Part shown: positions 38,603-47,106 of the stretch, piece after piece | Position numbering within the stretch: the stretch's first letter is position 1 | How the letters are laid out: each line of letters opens with the position of its first letter | Assembly (NCBI RefSeq): GCF_011065895.1 | Contig: NZ_JAALCR010000022.1 | Coordinates: 1 to 64,000, forward strand | Source: Paludisphaera rhizosphaerae | Lineage (GTDB): Bacteria > Planctomycetota > Planctomycetia > Isosphaerales > Isosphaeraceae | DNA length: 64,000 bases | Reading direction: 5' to 3' | Position numbers and translations under genes: made by a program | Notes under the pieces: model-generated | The model's input: the letters and a program-made list of their open reading frames with translations, nothing else | Told to the model about the DNA's origin: nothing | Databases searched by the model: none

Positions 38603-39772
38603 ATGGCCTACGCGACGACCGTCCCGCGGCACAAGACGAAGGAAATCGGCATTGGCGACCACGTGGTCGGGGGGGATTCCCCGATCCTGGTGCAGTCGAT
38701 GACCACGACCAACACCTTCGACGCCCAGGCCACCCTGGAGCAGATCCGCCGGCTCGAAGAGGCCGGTTGCGAGGTCGTCCGCGTCACCGTCCCCAAAAAG
38801 GAGGACGTTGAGGGCGTCAAGGCGATCCGCGACCACATCAAGATCCCCCTGATCGCCGACATCCACTTCGACTACCGCATGGCCCTGGCCTGCCTGGAGG
38901 CAAGGACCCCCTCCGGCCGCCGCGCCGTCGACAAGATCCGGATCAACCCGGGCAACATCGGCGGCGAGGAGCGGTTCAAGGAGGTCGTCCGCAAGGCCCG
39001 CGACGCCGGCGTCCCGATGCGGATCGGCGTCAACTCCGGCAGCCTTGAGAAGGACCTCATCGAAAAATACGGCTTCCCCTGCCCCGAGGCCATGGTCGAG
39101 AGCGCCCTGCGGCACATCGAGACGGCCGAGTCGCTGGGCTACAAGCTGATGATCGTCAGCCTGAAGGCCAGCCACGTTCCGACGGCCGTCGCCTGCTACA
39201 CCGAGTACGCCGCCAAGGCCGACTACCCCACGCACGTCGGCATCACCGAGGCCGGCTCCCGCGAGTACGGCACCCTCAAGAGCGCCGCGGGCATCGGCGC
39301 GATCCTGCTGCGTGGCATCGGCGACACGATCCGGGTCTCGCTGCTGGGCGATCCGGTCCCGGAGATCGAGGCCGGCTTCGACATCCTCCGCGCCTGCGAC
39401 CGCCGCGTCACCAAGCCTGAGGTCGTCGCCTGCCCGACCTGCGGCCGACTCGACATCGACCTGGAGCGGATCGTCGCCGAGGTCGAGGAGAAGATGAAGC
39501 ACCTCTCCAACCCGCTGCGGATCAGCATCCTGGGATGCCTGGTCAACGGCTTCGGCGAGGCCAAGGAAGCCGACCTCGGCATCGCCGCCGGCTCCGGCAA
39601 GGGGATCATCTTCAAGCGAGGCGTCCCCATCCGCCAGGTCAAAGAGGCGGAGATGGTGCAGGCCCTCCTGGAAGAGGTCGCCCGCTTCGAGGAGTATGTG
39701 CCGCCGCTTCCCTCCTTCGTCGAGAAGGAGAAGAAGAAGCAGGCCAAGGCCGGGCTGCCGGTCCTGAACTGA
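38603..39772 (+). CDS. ispG: 4-hydroxy-3-methylbut-2-en-1-yl diphosphate synthase
   Basis: IspG (GcpE) makes HMBPP from methylerythritol cyclodiphosphate in the MEP isoprenoid pathway, using a 4Fe-4S cluster. The 389-residue product has the barrel start (LVQSMTTTNTFD), DIHFDYRMAL, IRINPGNIGGEERF, and cluster ligands Cys277, Cys280 (CPTCGR) and Cys312 (LGCLVNG) with Glu319 nearby. It is the short bacterial form, with no plant-type insertion domain. ATG 38603 follows GAGGA at 5 bases; a longer ORF start at 38504 lacks family character. A 9-bp inverted repeat spans its stop. Confidence 0.96.
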   Translation: MAYATTVPRHKTKEIGIGDHVVGGDSPILVQSMTTTNTFDAQATLEQIRRLEEAGCEVVRVTVPKKEDVEGVKAIRDHIKIPLIADIHFDYRMALACLEARTPSGRRAVDKIRINPGNIGGEERFKEVVRKARDAGVPMRIGVNSGSLEKDLIEKYGFPCPEAMVESALRHIETAESLGYKLMIVSLKASHVPTAVACYTEYAAKADYPTHVGITEAGSREYGTLKSAAGIGAILLRGIGDTIRVSLLGDPVPEIEAGFDILRACDRRVTKPEVVACPTCGRLDIDLERIVAEVEEKMKHLSNPLRISILGCLVNGFGEAKEADLGIAAGSGKGIIFKRGVPIRQVKEAEMVQALLEEVARFEEYVPPLPSFVEKEKKKQAKAGLPVLN

Positions 39773-39783
39773 TCCAGGACCGG
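39758..39783. terminator. Inverted repeat at end of ispG, possible terminator
   Basis: CCGGTCCTG (39758-39766) and CAGGACCGG (39775-39783) form a perfect 9-bp stem with an 8-base loop spanning the ispG stop codon, between convergent ispG and aldehyde dehydrogenase genes. No T-tract follows, so termination is only likely. Confidence 0.45.
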
Positions 39784-39796
39784 CCCCCGAGTCGGG

Positions 39797-41266
39797 TCAG
39801 GACTGCCGCAGGCCGACCGAGACGTACTTGGTCTCGAAATAGGCCTCGAGTCCCTCGACGCTCATCTCGCGGCCCAACCCCGACTCCTTCATCCCGCCGA
39901 ACGGGCATTGAGGAGTCGCGGGGACGGGGTCGTTGATGCCGATGATGCCGGCTTCCAGCCCTTCGGCCATCCGGGTGGCGACGGTCAGGTCGTTGGTGAA
40001 GACGTAGGCGGCCAGCCCGTAGGGCGTCGCGTTGGCCGCGGCGATCACGTCGTCGAGCTTGCTGAAGTCGAGGATCGGCATCACGGGCGCGAAGGGCTCC
40101 TCGGTCAGCAACCGCATCGAGCCGTCGACGTGGTTGAGGATGGTGGGCTCGAACCAGTAGCCCTTCTCGAACCGCTTCGAGCGGCCGCCTCCGGTCAGGA
40201 TGTGGGCGCCCTTGCCGTGGGCGTCGTCGATCAGCCTCTCGGCCTTCTCCAGACCCTGAGGCGCGAACATCGGGCCGACCTGGACGCCTTCCTCCAGGCC
40301 GTTGCCGAGCTTGAGCTTCTTCGTCAGCTCGACGGCCGCCTCGGTGAAGTCCTTGACGATCTTGTCATGGATGTAGAACCGCGACGGCGAGACACACACC
40401 TGGCCGTTGTTCCGGAACTTGCCGATCACCGCCGCCTGGGCGACCTGCTCGACGTTCGCGTCCGGGAAGACGATCAGCGGGGCGTGGCCGCCTAGCTCCA
40501 GGCTGAGCCGCTTGACGTGGTCCGCCGAGCGCCTGATCAACTCCTTGCCGACGTTCGTTGAGCCCGTGAAGCTGATCTTCCGGACGGCCGGGTGGGCGAA
40601 CAGGGCGTCGGCGAACGGGCGGGGGGGGCCGATCACGAGGTTGGCGACCCCCTTCGGCACGCCGGCCTCCACGAGGCACTCGAACTGAAGAATCAGGGTG
40701 ATCGGCGTCTGCTCGGCCGGGCGGCTGACGACCGTGCATCCGGCCGCGAGCGCCGCGGCGATCTTCCGGCTGGCGAGGGCGGCGGGGAAGTTCCACGGGG
40801 TGATCGTCCCGACCACGCCGACGGGATGCTTGATCGCGTAGTGGCGACGGGTTCCGGTCGTTGCCGGAATGGTCCGGCCGTAGGCCCGCTTGGCCTCCTC
40901 GGCGAACCACTCATACGTGTCGGCGGTGGCGAGCGTCTCGGCCTTGGCCTCGGGGAGCGGCTTGCCCTGCTCCATGGTCATCGCGCGGGCGAGGTGGTCG
41001 GCCCGCTCGCGAATCAGCTCGGCCGTCTTCTTGAGGATTTTCGCCCGCTCGTAGGCGGACGTGTTCTTCCACGTCGCGAAAGCCTTGGCCGCCGCCTCGA
41101 TCGCCTGATTGGGCTCGTCTCCCTCGGCCCAGGCGACGTCGGCGACGACCGATTCGTCGGCCGGGTTGATCACAGGCAGGGTTTTGCCGCCGGTCCCCTC
41201 GCGCCAGGCGCCGTCGATGTACATGCGGGTAGGGAAGTCGAGCTTGCTCGGCGCACTGACGGACAT
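39797..41266 (-). CDS. Aldehyde dehydrogenase, succinate-semialdehyde type
   Basis: The 489-residue product oxidises an aldehyde to an acid with NAD(P)+. Key residues are Asn159 in PWNF, Glu257 in LELGG, and the catalytic Cys291 in NNGQVCVSP, with SFTGSTNVGK for cofactor binding. The overall pattern (PFGGMKESGLGREMS near the C-terminus) is that of the GabD-like succinate-semialdehyde dehydrogenases. One departure: the usual KPAEQTP reads RPAEQTP (Arg182), altering a cofactor-contact Lys. ATG 41266 has GGGGAGA eight bases upstream; the longer 33-residue extension is not needed. It could pair functionally with the class III aminotransferase at 17843, but the two are far apart. Confidence 0.9.
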   Translation of the reverse strand: MSVSAPSKLDFPTRMYIDGAWREGTGGKTLPVINPADESVVADVAWAEGDEPNQAIEAAAKAFATWKNTSAYERAKILKKTAELIRERADHLARAMTMEQGKPLPEAKAETLATADTYEWFAEEAKRAYGRTIPATTGTRRHYAIKHPVGVVGTITPWNFPAALASRKIAAALAAGCTVVSRPAEQTPITLILQFECLVEAGVPKGVANLVIGPPRPFADALFAHPAVRKISFTGSTNVGKELIRRSADHVKRLSLELGGHAPLIVFPDANVEQVAQAAVIGKFRNNGQVCVSPSRFYIHDKIVKDFTEAAVELTKKLKLGNGLEEGVQVGPMFAPQGLEKAERLIDDAHGKGAHILTGGGRSKRFEKGYWFEPTILNHVDGSMRLLTEEPFAPVMPILDFSKLDDVIAAANATPYGLAAYVFTNDLTVATRMAEGLEAGIIGINDPVPATPQCPFGGMKESGLGREMSVEGLEAYFETKYVSVGLRQS

Positions 41267-41547
41267 GGTTTGGTCTCCCCGGATTTCATCCCGGCTTCGG
41301 CCGAGAACGAGTCGCGCGCTAGCGCAACCTGGCTCCACGATACGTTCAGCGACGACGTGGCACAACGAAGCCCGATTCGGTCATCCCCTTGCAGGCGATA
41401 CGACCCGCAATCTCATCGCTGTAATCCTTCGGTTCGCGTCAATGGTTGGAGTCGTTTCGACCGATTCATTTCCTATCGCGTGACTTCTCGGAAAGCGCGC
41501 CCCGGTCACGGACGACCGGGTCCCATCGACGACAAGGCGGGTGATGC

Positions 41548-42165
41548 ATGGACGCGAGCATGGGGAGACTTCAGGGAGCGACGCGGCGAGGGGTTCGCAC
41601 GGCGGCGATCCTCGTTGCACTGGCAGGCTTGACCGCCACCGCTTCAGCGACGCCTCTCCGCGTGACCCACATGCGCGACCGGTTGAACGCGAACGTCGCG
41701 ACGCCGGCTGTGGCATTGCAGGTCTCACCGTCTGCCGCGACCTCACTCTCCGGAGCCTGGGCAAGGTTCCTGGCCGGCGGCGAGTCCACCTGGGCCTCGC
41801 GGCCTTCGCCTCGTTACACGGCGGGCGTTCGAAACGCGGTTCTCCAACTTCTCAACGGCGATCCGACGGTGGCCGCATCGAGCCCGCTGATCGAATACTT
41901 CGTCTGGCGGCGCAATCTGGACCCCACCCGGTTCGACGCTTATCACCCGTACCTGGGGCCTCGACTTCCCCAGGAATTCACGCCCCCGACGCCCCAGGTT
42001 GTTGTTCCGCCCACGCCCCCGAACGATAACCCGCTGATCCCGCCGGTTCCCAACGTGGCCCCCCCCCACGTGCCGGAACCGTCGACCCTGGTGGTCATGA
42101 TCTTCGGTGCGGCCGGCGCGCTGCTCGTCCAACGCACACGCCACGACCGGAAGAGCCGGAATTGA
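41548..42165 (+). CDS. PEP-CTERM sorting-domain protein
   Basis: This 205-residue protein has an N-terminal signal peptide (hydrophobic 17-33, cleavage near TASA) and a C-terminal tripartite sorting signal: VPEPST at 175-180, a membrane segment (LVVMIFGAAGALLV) and a basic tail (RTRHDRKSRN). This is the exosortase substrate type, so the mature protein is expected to be processed and sent to the surface or an extracellular matrix. The middle is of no known family, with a Pro-rich stretch (TPPTPQVVVPPTPPND) before the signal. The start ATG 41548 has no strong Shine-Dalgarno sequence; ATG 41560 is also possible. Confidence 0.8.
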   Translation: MDASMGRLQGATRRGVRTAAILVALAGLTATASATPLRVTHMRDRLNANVATPAVALQVSPSAATSLSGAWARFLAGGESTWASRPSPRYTAGVRNAVLQLLNGDPTVAASSPLIEYFVWRRNLDPTRFDAYHPYLGPRLPQEFTPPTPQVVVPPTPPNDNPLIPPVPNVAPPHVPEPSTLVVMIFGAAGALLVQRTRHDRKSRN

Positions 42166-42310
42166 ACCGCTGACCGCGCCGGCTCGGCCGTGGGATGCTC
42201 GGAAGTTCTGGCTCGGTGCGGGGGAGTGGGGTACGATCGCCCGTTATGGCGGTCGGACAACCGCCGTGGCCCGTGCCGTCATCCTTCGGGAGACGGCGAG
42301 GAGGGACGCG

Positions 42311-43780
42311 ATGACTTGCCCCCGCACGGCACCGACCGACGCGACGATCCGGCATCCGGCCTTCACCCGGCGGTTCGCCATCCAGGCCGGGGCGGTGGGC
42401 CTGCTCGGGCTTGGCCTCGACCACCTGGCGGCCCTCCGAGCCGCCGGGTCGCCTGCCGGCCTCACGGGGGGCACGGCTCGGTCGGTCATCTTCATCTTCC
42501 TTTCCGGCGGCCTGGCCCAGCACGAGAGCTTTGACCCCAAGCCCGACGCCCCCGAGGACATCCGGGGGGAGTTTCGCCCGATCGCCACCCGCACGCCGGG
42601 TGTGCACATTTGCGAGCACCTGCCGATGCTGGCTGCTCGCAGCGATCTTTGGTCGATGGTCCGCTCGCTGACGCACCCGCACAACGACCACTCGGCCGGC
42701 CACCACGTCATGCTCACGGGGCGGTCTGAACTCCCTCCCGGCTTCAGCGTCAACCGGCCGAACCCGACCGACTGGCCCTCCATCGCCTCCGTGGTTGGGG
42801 CGGTGTCGGGGCCGAGGGGCAACCTGCCCCCGGCGGTCGTTCTGCCCGAGCGCCTGGTTCACAACACGGGGAGGGTCATCCCCGGCCAGTTCGGGGGGGC
42901 GATGGGGCCTCGCCGAGACCCCTGGTTCGTCGAGGCCTCCGCGTTCGACCCGCGAGCCTACGGGGCGTTCCCGGAGTATGAATTCGACCACCAGGACCGC
43001 CCCAGAACGGCGCTGCGTCAGCGGTTCCAGGTGCCCGACCTGACGCTCCCCGAGGGGCTCGGCGGCGGGCGGTTCGAGGGCCGCCTGGGTCTGCTCGCCC
43101 AGCTTGACCGTCAGCGCGTCGGGCTGGACGGTTCGTCCTCAGCCGGGGAGTTTGACGCCCGCCGTCAGGCGGCGGTCTCGCTGCTGACCGACGCCAAGAT
43201 CCGGCGGGCCTTCGACGTTTCGGAGTCCGACCCGAAGCTGCTCGACAGCTACGGCAGGAACTCCTTCGGCTGGTCGCTGCTGATGGCCCGGCGGCTGGTC
43301 GAAGCGGGTGTCGCCCTGGTGCAGGTGAACCTCGGCAATAACGAGACGTGGGACACGCACGGCAACGCCTTCCCGCACCTGAAGGACAAACTCCTGCCGC
43401 CGACGGATCGGGCCGTCTCGGCCCTGCTGGAGGACCTGCAAAGCTGCGGCCTGCTCGACTCCACGCTGATCGTCATGGCCGGCGAGTTCGGGCGCACGCC
43501 GAGGATCTCGACGCTCCCCTCGGCGTACAAGCTGCCTGGGCGAGACCACTGGGGCCGGATCCAGACGGTCTTTCTGGCCGGGGGCGGCGTGGTCGGTGGT
43601 CGTGTGGTCGGCTCGTCGGACCGGATCGGCGGGCACCCAGCGTCGGAACCGCAGACGCCTGAAGACTTGGCGGCGACGATCTACCACGCGCTGGGCATTT
43701 CGGCCACCGCCGAATGGCACGACGGCCTGGGACGCCCCCATCAGGTCTATCACGGCAAGCCGATTGCCGGGCTCTCCTGA
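42311..43780 (+). CDS. Tat-exported DUF1501 protein (second copy)
   Basis: The 489-residue product begins with a Tat-like signal (FTRRFAIQAGAVGLLGLGL from residue 18) and contains the DUF1501 pattern: SVIFIFLSGGLAQHESFDPK, RSLTHPHNDHSAGHHVMLTG, IVMAGEFGRTPRIS and YHALGI. It is a different subgroup from the DUF1501 protein at 28380: longer, with PGRDHWGRIQTVFLAGGGVVGG near the end. The function is unknown. ATG 42311 has GGAGG seven bases upstream. It lies 145 bases after the PEP-CTERM gene; they may form one transcript. No DUF1549/1553 partner is adjacent here. Confidence 0.9.
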   Translation: MTCPRTAPTDATIRHPAFTRRFAIQAGAVGLLGLGLDHLAALRAAGSPAGLTGGTARSVIFIFLSGGLAQHESFDPKPDAPEDIRGEFRPIATRTPGVHICEHLPMLAARSDLWSMVRSLTHPHNDHSAGHHVMLTGRSELPPGFSVNRPNPTDWPSIASVVGAVSGPRGNLPPAVVLPERLVHNTGRVIPGQFGGAMGPRRDPWFVEASAFDPRAYGAFPEYEFDHQDRPRTALRQRFQVPDLTLPEGLGGGRFEGRLGLLAQLDRQRVGLDGSSSAGEFDARRQAAVSLLTDAKIRRAFDVSESDPKLLDSYGRNSFGWSLLMARRLVEAGVALVQVNLGNNETWDTHGNAFPHLKDKLLPPTDRAVSALLEDLQSCGLLDSTLIVMAGEFGRTPRISTLPSAYKLPGRDHWGRIQTVFLAGGGVVGGRVVGSSDRIGGHPASEPQTPEDLAATIYHALGISATAEWHDGLGRPHQVYHGKPIAGLS

Positions 43781-43978
43781 AGATACGGCATGGAGCGAGA
43801 GTCGCCATTCCGTCGACCAGCCGTGCCTTCGGCGCCTGGCCAGGATCCGTGCGGCCAGTTTCGGTACAATCACTGAGACGAGCATCTTCTTCAAACGGGC
43901 TTCACGGACCGAGATTCATCAAGGGTTTCTAACCCTGGATCGAGCCTCGGTCACCAGAGATATGAAGGCAGAATTCGC

Positions 43979-44716
43979 ATGGGACGGATCTTCGAGAAGC
44001 GCAAGGCTTCGATCTTCAAGACCGCCGCTCAGAAATCAAAGCTCTTCTCCAAATATGGACGGCAGTTGTATATGGCCGCCAAGAACGGCGTGCCTGACCC
44101 GGAAGCCAATCCGGCGCTGCGCGCTCTGGTCGAGAAGGCCAAACGCGACAACGTAGCCAACCATATTATTGAGAAGGCGATTCAGAAGGCGGCCGGCGCC
44201 GGGGGCGAGGACTTCCAGGCCGCCCGTTACGAGGGGTTTGGCCCCGGCGGCTCGTTGCTCATCGTCGATTGCTTGACTGACAACAATACGCGGACCATCT
44301 CCGACGTCCGCAATTGCTTCAGCAAGACGGGGTCTAAACTCTCAGCCAATGGTTCCGTGGTCATGTCTTTCGACCACGTGGCGGTCCTTTCCTTCAGCGG
44401 CGACGACGAGGAGAAAGTGATTGAGGCCCTGTTCGCCGCCGACGTCGCCGTCGAAGACGTGGAATGCAAGGACGGCTCCATCACCATCTTCGCCCCTCCT
44501 ACTGAGTTCTACAAAGCGAAGATGGCCCTGCTCGAAGCGTTCCCCGGTCTCGAACTGGAAGTTCAGGAAATCACCTTCCTCCCGCAGTCGAGCAAGACTC
44601 TCAGCGGGGACGAACTCGTTGTGTTCGAGAAATTGCTCGGGATGCTCAACGATTGCGACGACGTGCAGGAGGTCTACCACAACGTCGCCCTTCCCGGCGA
44701 ATCAGGATCCGAATAA
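43979..44716 (+). CDS. YebC/PmpR-family protein (YebC2/YeeN-like)
   Basis: The 245-residue protein is of the YebC family: MGRIFEKRKASIFK at the start, KLFSKYGRQLYMAAKNGVPD, NHIIEKAIQKAAGAGGEDF, YEGFGPGGSLLIVDCLTDN and RTISDVRNCFSKTGSKL. The MGRIFEKRK and KYGRQLYMAAKNG wording is closer to the YeeN/YebC2 subgroup than to classical YebC. Family members were long called transcription regulators; more recent work links the family to translation of proline-rich stretches. ATG 43979 is at the fixed family N-terminus. It appears to be a single gene. Confidence 0.9.
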   Translation: MGRIFEKRKASIFKTAAQKSKLFSKYGRQLYMAAKNGVPDPEANPALRALVEKAKRDNVANHIIEKAIQKAAGAGGEDFQAARYEGFGPGGSLLIVDCLTDNNTRTISDVRNCFSKTGSKLSANGSVVMSFDHVAVLSFSGDDEEKVIEALFAADVAVEDVECKDGSITIFAPPTEFYKAKMALLEAFPGLELEVQEITFLPQSSKTLSGDELVVFEKLLGMLNDCDDVQEVYHNVALPGESGSE

Positions 44717-44912
44717 TAGACACGAGTCTGATTACGAATTCACCCCGGTCCAGCTCGGGGACGAACGACCGCCACTCTTCTGCGTGCGCCACCGAGTCGT
44801 ACTGAGAGGACTGAATTCGGCAGAATTAGGTTTGCAACGATCCGGCCCACTTGCCGCTTTGGCAAAATGCGGCCTCCATGGCAGCATGGGAAGCATGTGG
44901 GAGACGAAGGGT

Positions 44913-45215
44913 ATGGCGATCAACCTACCGCCGGAAATTGAGGAATCGATCCAGGCCGCCGTGCGCGACGGGCGGTTTCGCTCGGTTGATGAGGCGGTCG
45001 CCGCCGCTTGGCGCTCATATCGACGCCGTCAAGTGAAACGAACGAAGCGTGAAGCCAAGGCCTCCATCACTCCCGAAGAGCTGAATCAGCGGCTTCTCGC
45101 CGAAGGACTCATTTCGCGTCTGCCCGATCCCGCTGCGGACGTTGACGATGATGACGACCCCATCGTCGTCGAAGGTGAGCCGCTCTCGGAGACCATCCTT
45201 CGAGAGCGCCGCTGA
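44913..45215 (+). CDS. CopG/ParD-like antitoxin
   Basis: This 100-residue protein has a short helical N-terminus of ribbon-helix-helix antitoxin type (AINLPPEIEESIQAAVRDG and SVDEAVAAAWRSY), a basic stretch (KRTKREAK), and an acidic C-terminal part (DVDDDDDPIVVEGEPLSE) likely to wrap the toxin. The start is set at ATG 44913, with GGGAG nine bases upstream; ATG 44895 or 44886 would add six or nine residues. Its stop codon TGA is immediately followed by the ATG of the PIN gene, as expected for a toxin-antitoxin operon. Autoregulation of the promoter is likely by family habit. Confidence 0.72.
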   Translation: MAINLPPEIEESIQAAVRDGRFRSVDEAVAAAWRSYRRRQVKRTKREAKASITPEELNQRLLAEGLISRLPDPAADVDDDDDPIVVEGEPLSETILRERR

Positions 45216-45680
45216 ATGGCGGGATATTTCCTCGACTCGAGCGCTCTGGTGAAACGGTATGTCCAGGAGGCAGGAACCGCCTGGATTCGAGGCGTGACGC
45301 GCCGTGGCACGGCCCACCAGATCTATGTGTCCCGAATCACCGCCGTCGAAGTGACAGCAGCCGTGGCCCGGCGTCGCAAAGGCGGCTCGATTCCTTCCCG
45401 GCAAGCCTCGTCGGTGCTTTCACGCTTCCGTAAGCACCTGGCAGGCCGTTACACCATCCTGGAAGTCACACCGTCCATCCTTGCCGAAGCCATGAAGCTG
45501 GCGAACACACAATCACTGCGGGCGTATGACGCGGTGCAGTTGACGACGGCGATCGAATTGAACAACCGATGGGTTGGGGTCGGCCTTGGCGGCATCGTCC
45601 TCGTTTCGGCCGACCGTGAGTTGAACGCGGCTGCCTCGGCCAAGGGGCTGGCGGTGGAGGATCCAACTGCGTATCCGTAA
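45216..45680 (+). CDS. PIN-domain toxin (VapC-like)
   Basis: The 154-residue product is a PIN-domain ribonuclease. Acidic residues of the active site are in place: Asp in FLDSSALVKRY (residue 7), Glu in AVEVTAAVA (about 49), Asp in LRAYDAVQL (about 106), and Asp in SADREL (about 130). VapC-type toxins cleave tRNA or rRNA with Mg2+; the target here is unknown. Zero spacing to the preceding antitoxin implies translational coupling. The type II toxin-antitoxin call rests on both proteins and the gene order. Confidence 0.85.
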   Translation: MAGYFLDSSALVKRYVQEAGTAWIRGVTRRGTAHQIYVSRITAVEVTAAVARRRKGGSIPSRQASSVLSRFRKHLAGRYTILEVTPSILAEAMKLANTQSLRAYDAVQLTTAIELNNRWVGVGLGGIVLVSADRELNAAASAKGLAVEDPTAYP

Positions 45681-45917
45681 GTTCGACTTGTGCGATTTTG
45701 CCTCCAACGACGCGCCTGACGCGAGAGCGATGTAGAGGACTACGCGGATGGGGAGTCGAAGCGTCTGAACGAACTGGTCCGCAGGGGCGGTGGAAAACCG
45801 GAGCGACATCGAGTTTTCTCTGCTCGCATAAAGCTGGGCCGTGCGTGCAGCACGTCCCGCGTGGAACGCAAGTCTGGCCGAAGTCACGCCTGATGCGCAA
45901 GAGAGCTTCGCACCTGC

Positions 45918-46700
45918 ATGAGCATCTTCGATCGATTCCGATTGACGGGAAAGCGCCTCTTCATCACGGGCGGCAGTCGCGGGTTGGGGCGGGAGATGGC
46001 CCTTGCGATTGCGGACGCAGGTGCGGACGTCATCCTCGTCGGCCGCGATCAAACCAGTCTGGAAAAGACGGCTGAGGACATTCGCCTCCTTGGCCGGGAA
46101 GCCTGGACCATCGCCGCCGACGTCGGCAAGCCCGAAGAATGCGAAATGGCGTGCCGGTCGGCTCTGGAACGACACGCGCCGATTGACATCCTCATCAACA
46201 ACGTGGGCGGGCGACGCGAGAACATCCCCACGGAGACGATGCCCCTCGACAAGTGGCGCGAGCTCATCGACCTGAATCTCACCAGTTGCATGCTCTGCAC
46301 GAGATGGCTTGGCGAGGCGATGATCGAGCGGGGCCAGGGCGGGCGAATCATCAATATCGCATCAATCAACGCCCTGGTCGCCGGGCGAGGCATCGCGGGG
46401 AGGCACTACGAAACGGCGAAGGGGGCGATCCTCCAATTCACCCGCGCCGTGGCGGCCGACTGGGCGCCTCACAAGATCACGGTCAACGCCATCCTGCCGG
46501 GAGGCTTCATGACGGAGCCGAACCGTCGATGGTCCGAGTCCCATCCGGAAGTGATCGAACTCCTCCGCGCCAATATCCCGGCCGGCGACCTGGGGAAACC
46601 CGAGGATCTCGGGCCTCTCGCGGTCTACCTGGCCAGCGATGCCTCACGCTACATGACCGGCGCGGCTTTGGTGATCGACGGCGGATACACGCTGTGGTGA
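45918..46700 (+). CDS. SDR-family oxidoreductase
   Basis: The 260-residue short-chain dehydrogenase/reductase has TGGSRGLG (17-24) for cofactor, NNVGG, the catalytic Ser in NIASINAL, and YETAK (Tyr163, Lys167). It ends with GAALVIDGGYTLW. The wording is closest to gluconate 5-dehydrogenase-like and 3-oxoacyl-ACP reductase-like SDRs; the substrate is not determined. ATG 45918. It is alone between the toxin-antitoxin pair and the repeat array. Confidence 0.88.
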   Translation: MSIFDRFRLTGKRLFITGGSRGLGREMALAIADAGADVILVGRDQTSLEKTAEDIRLLGREAWTIAADVGKPEECEMACRSALERHAPIDILINNVGGRRENIPTETMPLDKWRELIDLNLTSCMLCTRWLGEAMIERGQGGRIINIASINALVAGRGIAGRHYETAKGAILQFTRAVAADWAPHKITVNAILPGGFMTEPNRRWSESHPEVIELLRANIPAGDLGKPEDLGPLAVYLASDASRYMTGAALVIDGGYTLW

Positions 46701-47106
46701 GAGAGCAAGTCGACTCCGACGTCTGATCTATTCATGCCTGCATGCTCATGGGGCAGAGATGTGGCGGAAGAGCGGAGGCATGGACAGATTAGGAGGGCCT
46801 CGGGCATCGCTAGTTTGCCTGGATTGCCTGTCTTTGATGCGTGGCCAGGATCTCTGGATCTTTGATGCGTGGCCAGGATCTCTGGATCTCGCGGAGGGAG
46901 GATCTCCGTGGCCAGGATCTCGCGGAGGATCTCGCGGATCTCGGCCAGGATCTCACGTGGCCAGGACCTCGGCCAGGATCTCAATGTCCCTGGATTGCCT
47001 GTCTTTGATGCGTGGCCAGGATCTCAAGGATTCAGGATCTCAAGGATCTCGCAGGATCTCGTGCGCGTGTTCAGGATCTCGGTTTCTTTCCCCGTCTGGC
47101 CGACGA
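46701..47106. repeat. GGATCTC repeat array
   Basis: Within 46848-47086 I count 14 exact copies of GGATCTC plus one GGACCTC variant, most in AGGATCTC context and all in one orientation, with uneven spacing of 8-40 bases. Larger units overlie it: a 28-bp tandem duplication at 46832-46859 and 46860-46887, and an identical 37-bp direct repeat at 46818-46854 and 46989-47025. On the minus strand part of the array reads as a short ORF of EIL/REIL units, but this looks like a by-product. It lies directly beyond the 3' end of the TcmP gene. No gene is supported in 46701-47106. Confidence 0.85.

Noticed and set aside
46649-46984. 111-codon minus-strand ORF with EIL/REIL units
   Set aside because: It is produced by the GGATCTC array read in one frame; there is no ribosome binding site and the rest has no coding character.
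46818-47086. CRISPR array
   Set aside because: Repeats are only 7-8 bases at irregular spacing, with no constant-length spacers and no cas genes.
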